64,000 bases of DNA from Hoplostethus atlanticus. Lineage: Eukaryota; Chordata; Actinopteri; Trachichthyiformes; Trachichthyidae. The position numbers were made by a program, and so were the translations under genes. The notes beneath the pieces were generated by a model. That model was given only the letters and a program-made list of their open reading frames with translations, searched no databases and was not told the origin of the DNA. Position 1 is the stretch's first letter. The number at the start of each line of letters is the position of its first letter. This document shows, piece after piece, positions 58,005 through 64,000 of the stretch. The DNA lies in contig JAXDDX010000188.1 in NCBI GenBank assembly GCA_034670405.1, positions 682,001 through 746,000 of the forward strand, in the 5' to 3' direction.

Positions 58005-58198
58005 ATGTAGAACCCTGTCACATTCCAAAGAGTCCTTTATGAACCCTTACTTTCAAAGAGGGGTTTTTCAGGTGAAGAGGGTTCTAGGTAGAACCCTCGA
58101 AAAATCCTTCCTCCCATAAAGGTTTTTTTTCAGATGAAAAGGGTTCTAGATGGAACCCTACCCCTCTGCAAAGAACCCTTTTGGAACCTTGTAGTGTA
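58005..58198. repeat. palindrome-rich repeat (GGGTTCTA-NN-TAGAACCC units)
   Basis: Three palindromic units (near 58009, 58079 and 58139), each AAGGGTTCTANNTAGAACCCT-like, are spaced about 60-70 bp apart with CCCTTTT/AAGGG borders. The pattern is a known style of dispersed fish repeat. The whole block looks like nested copies. Confidence 0.6.
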
Positions 58199-58314
58199 GA
58201 TATGTTCAAAACTGCAACAAAATATCCAATCTTAAAAAATAAATTGTAAGATTATATCCCTCTGTAGAAATCTAATGCAACGTTTTGGACAGAAGGGTGT
58301 GTTTTGCTTGCACC

Positions 58315-58358
<44 letters not shown>

Positions 58359-58385
58359 GCCTGCCTGCCTGCCTGCCTGTCTGTC
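58315..58385. repeat. (CTGT)n/(CTGC)n microsatellite
   Basis: About 11 CTGT units, then four to five CTGC units, then CTGT again. Confidence 0.95.
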
Positions 58386-58799
58386 AAGCTATCTATCTCT
58401 TCTTGTTTGACCACAAGAGGGTGATACTTCACTGCTAACACAACAACCCAGCTCCTTCCCCTCAGCCTGCAAACTAGTTAGTGTACAAAAGAGTCAATCT
58501 AAAACAATGGGCAGTTGATGAAAGAATACTTCCATTTCAGTGAACACGGCACTGCATTTGTGTGGTATTATGAATTTAATTTACCAAAATGTTTTTCTTT
58601 CTCTTCTCTCACTCATGTTTCGTTCAGATTTTCACTATCTCCACATATGGCAAGAAAAAAGAAATCTTAATATCTTAAACTTTTGTTTGAATGGGTAGGG
58701 TTATGGTAGGCTATGATAAGATCCACTCCAATTACCAAAGGGGAAAAAACAGAAGTGGCTGAAGGCGCGTGTGTACACATTCATGGTGTTGTGCATGCG

Positions 58800-59340
58800 T
58801 TGCATGTAAGCTGAGGAGCTGATTGGACACTGCTGATTCCACCACTTTGATCTCGCGAAAGGTTTTATGGGTTAATGCGAAGTCTTTTGAAGTGGCTTCG
58901 TTGAGAACCGGCGCAGCTTCACGGTTTGTACTCAGGCAGACGCAAAAGCACAGCCGCATATGCAATTACAGCCCTCGTGCACACGTACACGCACCAGCAT
59001 GCCCCAATGTAATTACAGTGGTGGGAGTTTGGGGGACCTGCCTCTCTCCACCAACCCACCCTCTCCACCCTCTCTTCTCTTTTTTTCCCTCCCTCCCTCC
59101 CTGACATTTCATGCCGAAAAGTAATCTCTCGCCACATCTGGCTTTTCTCTCGCCCTCTGGCTTCTTTAAAGCCTGTGCATAATAAAGCCGCCATCTTTTA
59201 TTCATCTCAAATTTTTTCGAGATTAGACGCCCTGCCGAGTTCCTTTTTTTATCTCCCTTCATCTCTCTCTCTGTCTTGCTCTTCCACACAGGCAAACATT
59301 ATAATGACAGGCCTCTCAAACAAGATGACAGACTCTTTCC
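58800..59340. other. possible conserved non-coding block
   Basis: The segment 59100-59240 (CTCTCGCCACATCTGGC, then AAGCCGCCATCTTTTATTCA and TTTCGAGATTAG) is non-repetitive with a texture like deeply conserved vertebrate enhancers. There is no coding signal and it cannot be verified here. Confidence 0.25.
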
Positions 59341-60144
59341 TTCGACTCTCATCTTTTGTTTCCCACTCCTTTTTTTTTTTTTTTTTTAATTTCTTCAGAG
59401 GATGAGAGTCTACGCTTGCTTCAGGAGTGTAAAGGGAAGAGGAGTTCAGAAAGTTGTACTCAGTGACACAGTGCATTTCAAGGTGTCCTGGACTGTTGTA
59501 ATACACAAGGGAGAACACAGATTGGGAAACTAAGTCAGTGGTGAAAAATGTATAGTGCATGTGCACGCTTGCATGTGTGTATGTGCTAACTGTGAGTGTT
59601 ACTTGCACCTAACCTGGATTTCAGAAAGCTGTATAAAAAGATGTGCAAATAACGGCTAGACTACATCAAATGTCCCCACTCACTATTTTCAACTGCTCTG
59701 GTCAGCACCTTAGAGGGAGTTTAAACTGATGCCCTCTATGTGCCACTTTAAACGCCTAAATTGAAGAATCAGGGACTCATTTATCCATTTTTGCATGGAT
59801 GAGCAACTATTTTGATTGATTTGATTTGATTAATTTTTTTATAAAATAATAAATAATTTTAATATTTTAATGTCATTAACCCTGTCTGCAAATCAAATTT
59901 CCCTTACTGGATATAAAGTTTAATTTGAATCAAATTGAATTGTAAGCCCAGTGATGCACATTAACTCCTATTGTACACCAACCTAAACTGGTGGGAATGG
60001 TGTATTTTAAAGACCAGATTGGACATTTATTTACATGGAACAACTAGCATGCATGAAATATATTCAAGGTTCATTCATTTTAAGTGAATGCATATAGCAC
60101 ATATAAAAGGGAATACTGTTAACAGCACTCAATTTACTGATTGG

Positions 60145-60640
60145 TCGATCGTTTTTGTCGCAGAATGATTGGTACTGTTTCTTACAACACGTTGCACACT
60201 TCGAAGGATTCTCCTCCCTTCTACTGTCTAGTTATAAATCCATTTCATTTCAATTCTCCCATTCTCCTCACATGCCTATTATTTATTCTTTATTTACACA
60301 ATTTGCTTGCTTTGGCTCTTATTTTGTACCCCACCTTTCAAACATTTGTACCCGTCATCACTGAGCTACTCCCATCGCGCTTCTCCTTTCCATCCTTCTC
60401 CATCCCCCTTTTCCTCTGTCTTGTGTTTGAATTGTCACATTGCATTGGCAGCTAAAGCTCTCAGGACCTGCAAAAATAAGAGGCCCCATTTTCATGCACC
60501 GAGCAGCTTTGTATCAAAAAAAAAACCCTCCCATCTTATTAATTTGCTACTTTGCTCACTCATCTCAGCAAGGATGCCCACATTATGTTATTTAATTATG
60601 CCGAGTAGCCTAATTTCACAGACACGCCCCACTAAATTTA
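60145..60640. other. possible conserved non-coding block
   Basis: Unique, non-repetitive sequence. The part 60440-60610 (GGCAGCTAAAGCTCTCAGG, then TTTTCATGCACCGAGCAGC) again resembles conserved non-coding DNA. Plus-strand frames of up to 120 codons across it are Ser/Phe-rich and have no family features. Confidence 0.22.
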
Positions 60641-62400
60641 AAGTAATAATCCAACACATTGTTGTATAAATAAATGTGTTAATCTCTTATCACCGACTGA
60701 TATAACACAATAGTGATTCAACCTATAGCTAATTCATGAAATCTTTTACATTTGCTGTTGTAAAGGTAGGTCTTTCCTCGGGAAGTGATGTATTTGACGT
60801 TTCTGCTTTGTTTGGATTAAATAGAAGAAGAAGAACTGTCAGCGTCAGCAGTGATAAAGAAAAGTGCGCCACCTACAGAAACTCAAACTTCATCAACAGA
60901 ACATCCGTGGAGAAAGACGTCACAGTACTGGACACACTGTTTGATTGACAGCTGATCTCTGGGACAGATAACAGAGGACCAAGCATGTGTGAGTGGCGTG
61001 GAGACAAATGATATAAAGGTCCTACATCTACTCATTGCCTTCATCAACCCGCCCATCAGCAGAAAGCCCATGACTGCAAATGTTTTCTTCTTCTTCTTCT
61101 GGAACCAAAGGCACCAAAGGTTGAGAGATTGAATCCAGGGTAGAAGAAACATGACACAATCTAATTTCGGTGCAAACATGTGACTTCTGGCATTTCAAGG
61201 TGTTGATTATACATTGTTTATATGTCCAGTAGAAGTTCAATGCCCCCAGAGTGGCATTGCAACTATATTTCTTCTTCTTTATTCTTCCATCATTTTTCAT
61301 ACTGTGGTTCTTTCTCCTAACTCAGGCCGGACCCGATGAATAACTGAGATTAGGACAGACTGCCTGCTGTTCGCTAATACAGCATAGCTTCATGATCAGG
61401 CGGTTGGCTTTCTTGGTAGATTCTTGAAAGGATAACTCTTGCCATGGTGAATGTGAAGCCCATTTTCCAGAGTTGCCTCTCTCCCTTGTGACATTCCTGT
61501 GTTTTGTTTTGTTTTTGTGGTGACCTGTAGCTAGAGGAATTTCATAGATGATCCCACGTTTTACTTTTATTTTCTGAATTTTCAGAAAGGTCTCGTAGCA
61601 GATAAACGATTTACTTATCATTAGGTCCAACTAATTTGTGTGTCTACACGTGAAAGAATAAAAGACTAAGTGAGTCTAAATCTGAACAAATAGGGTTGGT
61701 AACCTAATGTGTGTTTATTTGGGGGTCCATGACATGAAAATGTTTGAGAAACCCTGGACTAGGCCTTCTGGCTGCCCCTAGAAATGTGTGATAGTATACA
61801 TACATTTATCAGAACTATATGAGAGTTGATTGTACCGATGATTTGGGTTACTCCCTGGCCAATCGTGTTGATGATCGGTGGATGCAAGTTTAGCTTTACA
61901 GCACCATGGCTGGACATGGGGTGAGTTTTTGCCAATTGCTACATGTTTTCTTAAGGGTGCGTGCCTCAATGCATAGAGTCGACATTGATGGGATCAAACT
62001 GTTTTTTAACAACCTGTCATGAATTGGGCACATAGCGATGATGTCCCGAGAGTGAGATTTTAAGAACATAGCCTGATTGGTGAGTGGGTATGACCAAGAG
62101 AATTGCCTGAAAGGAAAATGCAGCATTGGACAGTGTCGTCATGAGACCACAAGGATTGGGAGTAAAGCATGTACAGCTGGATGTTTCAACCACTTTGGAT
62201 GAAAACGTCTGTCTGGATCAAAAGAAAATTCTCACCGTGTATATATTAGACCTCCAGTTCAGGCTCGCTTGACAACACTGCCCCTCCTTTTTCCTTTTAG
62301 ACTGAAGGTCCTGTTACAAAAGGCATGTCCCAACACCTCTCTACTGCCTCGAGCGACCTACAGGTTTGTTTTTGTTTAGTCTACCTGTGATCCCCAGACA
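60641..62400. other. non-coding stretch
   Basis: Short GAA/TTC runs lie at about 60822-60836 and 61084-61100. No gene recognised. Confidence 0.3.

Positions 62401-62409
<9 letters not shown>

Positions 62410-62486
<77 letters not shown>
62410..62486. repeat. (CA)n microsatellite
   Basis: About 38 uninterrupted CA units. Confidence 0.95.
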
Positions 62487-62487
<1 letters not shown>

Positions 62488-62735
62488 GGTTCCAAGATTC
62501 CCGTTGCAAGACGACCACACACAACGTGTCTTAGATCAAAAAGTAGGATAACATTGCAGCATCATCGCCCTTCCTGATTACCCGTCCTTTACTTATCTTC
62601 TGTTTCTAAGTAATAGCATTATAGCTGTGAATTCAGACTGTACAGAATGCCACAGCTTGCCTCGTCTTCAGCTTCCTCACATTATCCCCTACCATGCATT
62701 ACTATGCAAGACAGTTCACAGCAAGGACAAGCACT

Positions 62736-63006
62736 CTGTATACGCTGCTTGCCCAAACTCGGCATCTATTGCACGCCCAACCATCCTGGTAGGGGGATCC
62801 CTCTCAGAATAGCCCCTCCCGAGGTTTCTTCCAATTTTTCCTAAAAGTTTTTGTGGGAGTTTTTCCTTGTCCTCTGTGAGGGCCCAAGGCTGGGGTATGT
62901 CGTGTACTAACCATTTATTGTTTTCACACTTTGGGCACTGTGAAGCCCTTTCACACTGTAACAGTGATTAAGGGCTATACAAATAAATGTGATTTGATTT
63001 GATTAA
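62736..63006 (+). mobile_element. 5'-truncated L2-like LINE 3' end (family B)
   Basis: It matches 49710-49985 with few differences: CTTGCCCAAACTCGGCATC, GTTTTTCCTTGTCCTCTGTG, AAGGGCTATACAAATAAATG, then the (GATTT)n tail. Only the last about 270 bp were copied. Confidence 0.85.
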
Positions 63007-63557
63007 TGCAGAAAACAAAAAAAATGAATTATAAATAAATAAATCTATTCATCTATTCATTATAAACTATAAGATCAAATTTATATTAAAAATAATCTAG
63101 GGTGCCTAGGACAGTACTGTTAATGCTCAATTTGTATATGCTCAATTACATTAACAATAAATTCTCAACCTTAAATTATCACAGTTAATTTAATATGCCG
63201 AATATATGGCACCCACCATTGAAGCACTGTATTTTCTTCCTACTGACTGCATTCAAACAATTTTTGTGTGTTATAGACAGTTTTTTGGGTCTGTTTAAGG
63301 AACTCTAAATCTGTATGATACACAGCAAACTGACATTTTAAAATGGTTTAATTGTTGCAATTTTTCCATTGCATTATAAATATCAGTTGCAAATTAACTT
63401 TAAAAGACTACACCTACTTTTGGGGAAATTGGCTTGTTGGTCAACTTAACTTGTTGCGATAGGAGGAGCACCAAAATCTCTGGTAGATCTCTCATGGTCA
63501 CATGCTAACATGTTAGCATACAGTATGATAAGTCCCTGTAGACAACTAGCATTATCT

Positions 63558-63640
63558 TTACATTACATTACAGGCATTTAGCAGACGCTTTTATCCAAAG
63601 CGACTTACAATAAGTGCAACATAAGAACGTAACATAAAAA
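63558..63640 (-). mobile_element. 5'-truncated L2-like LINE 3' end (family A)
   Basis: ACATTACATTAC followed by GGCATTTAGCAGACGCTTTT and AAAGCGACTTACAATAAGTG. Same tail module and orientation as 13807 and 53525. Confidence 0.8.
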
Positions 63641-64000
63641 GATAGATCTTTTAGTAATCCAGAGTTGGTGTTGTTTCTGCTAATCCTCTCGTAAAAAAAT
63701 AAAGAATACATTTTGAGAGGAAAATTCAAATTCAAACTGTTTCTGGCTCATTGTCTGGCAAAATCCTCATCACAGTGTATGCAAACAACACATTTTGCTA
63801 CTTGGCAAACAATCCAGAAAGGTGAAAGCTGAGTGAAAAATATTGCAGAAAACAAAATAAAATTTGCTATCATCTAAAAGAGTTGCATTTATTCAAAATT
63901 GTTTAAGATGAAAATAAAGATTTTCCATTTATGCAACGTGTCGTGCATCTGAAACATTAAAAAAAACAACGTGGCATCCAATTAGTATTATTGTAATTGA
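63641..64000. other. non-coding stretch to window end
   Basis: Nothing recognised. Confidence 0.3.

Noticed and set aside
59249..59608. 119-codon minus-strand frame with poly-Lys
   Set aside because: The Lys run comes from a T homopolymer at 59371-59387. No family features.
60141..60669. Overlapping plus-strand frames of 104 and 120 codons
   Set aside because: Two equally open frames, Phe/Ser/Leu-rich from pyrimidine-rich DNA, and no conserved motif.

Overview
This window looks like teleost fish nuclear DNA. It is AT-rich, CpG-poor outside one block, and dense in microsatellites. It carries teleost-type repeats: L2-like LINEs with short tandem 3' tails, Rex1-like LINE remnants, Tc1/mariner relics, hAT elements, Ty3/gypsy and retrovirus-like pol relics, and solo LTRs. 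I cannot name the species.

Only two host genes are well supported. (1) At 1874-5167, minus strand, is an intact 1097-residue open reading frame that I identify as ajm1 (apical junction component 1 homolog, human C9orf172). Its coding region is one exon with a splice acceptor just upstream, and a CpG-dense block about 15 kb upstream (19.75-20.66 kb) could be its promoter. (2) At 38552-45550, minus strand, is a ten-exon gene for a scavenger-receptor-like membrane protein: signal peptide, five SRCR domains of two alternating types, one Ig-like domain, a transmembrane segment and a short acidic tail. All junctions have GT/AG borders, and every junction from exon 1 to the membrane exon is phase 1. 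The fifth SRCR exon lacks one base and contains a premature TGA. In this sequence the gene is therefore either broken, spliced around that exon (which keeps the frame), or mis-assembled there.

Layout: 0-1.9 kb ajm1 3' flank; 1.9-5.2 kb ajm1; 5.2-19.7 kb non-coding, with microsatellites, an L1-like ORF1 relic, an L2 3' end and a 152-bp exact direct duplication; 19.7-20.7 kb CpG-dense block; 20.7-25.3 kb non-coding with a LINE tail and a hAT MITE; 25.3-31 kb Rex1-like, gypsy and retrovirus-like relics; 32.6-34.6 kb Tc1 relic and simple repeats; 37.4-38.5 kb a hAT element just downstream of the SRCR stop codon; 38.5-45.6 kb the SRCR-Ig gene, with a solo LTR and a LINE fragment in intron 1; 46.5-50 kb a MADF-like ORF and an L2 element interrupted by a Tc1 fragment; 50-57.3 kb a retrovirus-like relic and a Tc1 element split by a solo LTR and a long L2 copy; 57.3-64 kb a gag-like fragment, a palindromic repeat, possible conserved non-coding blocks and two LINE 3' tails.

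The most interesting object is the SRCR-Ig gene. It has a recently expanded tandem exon pair, one SRCR type that lacks a matched pair of cysteines, and a frame-disrupting deletion in a symmetric exon. Everything else is mostly a record of transposon insertions, several datable relative to each other by nesting and target-site duplications.
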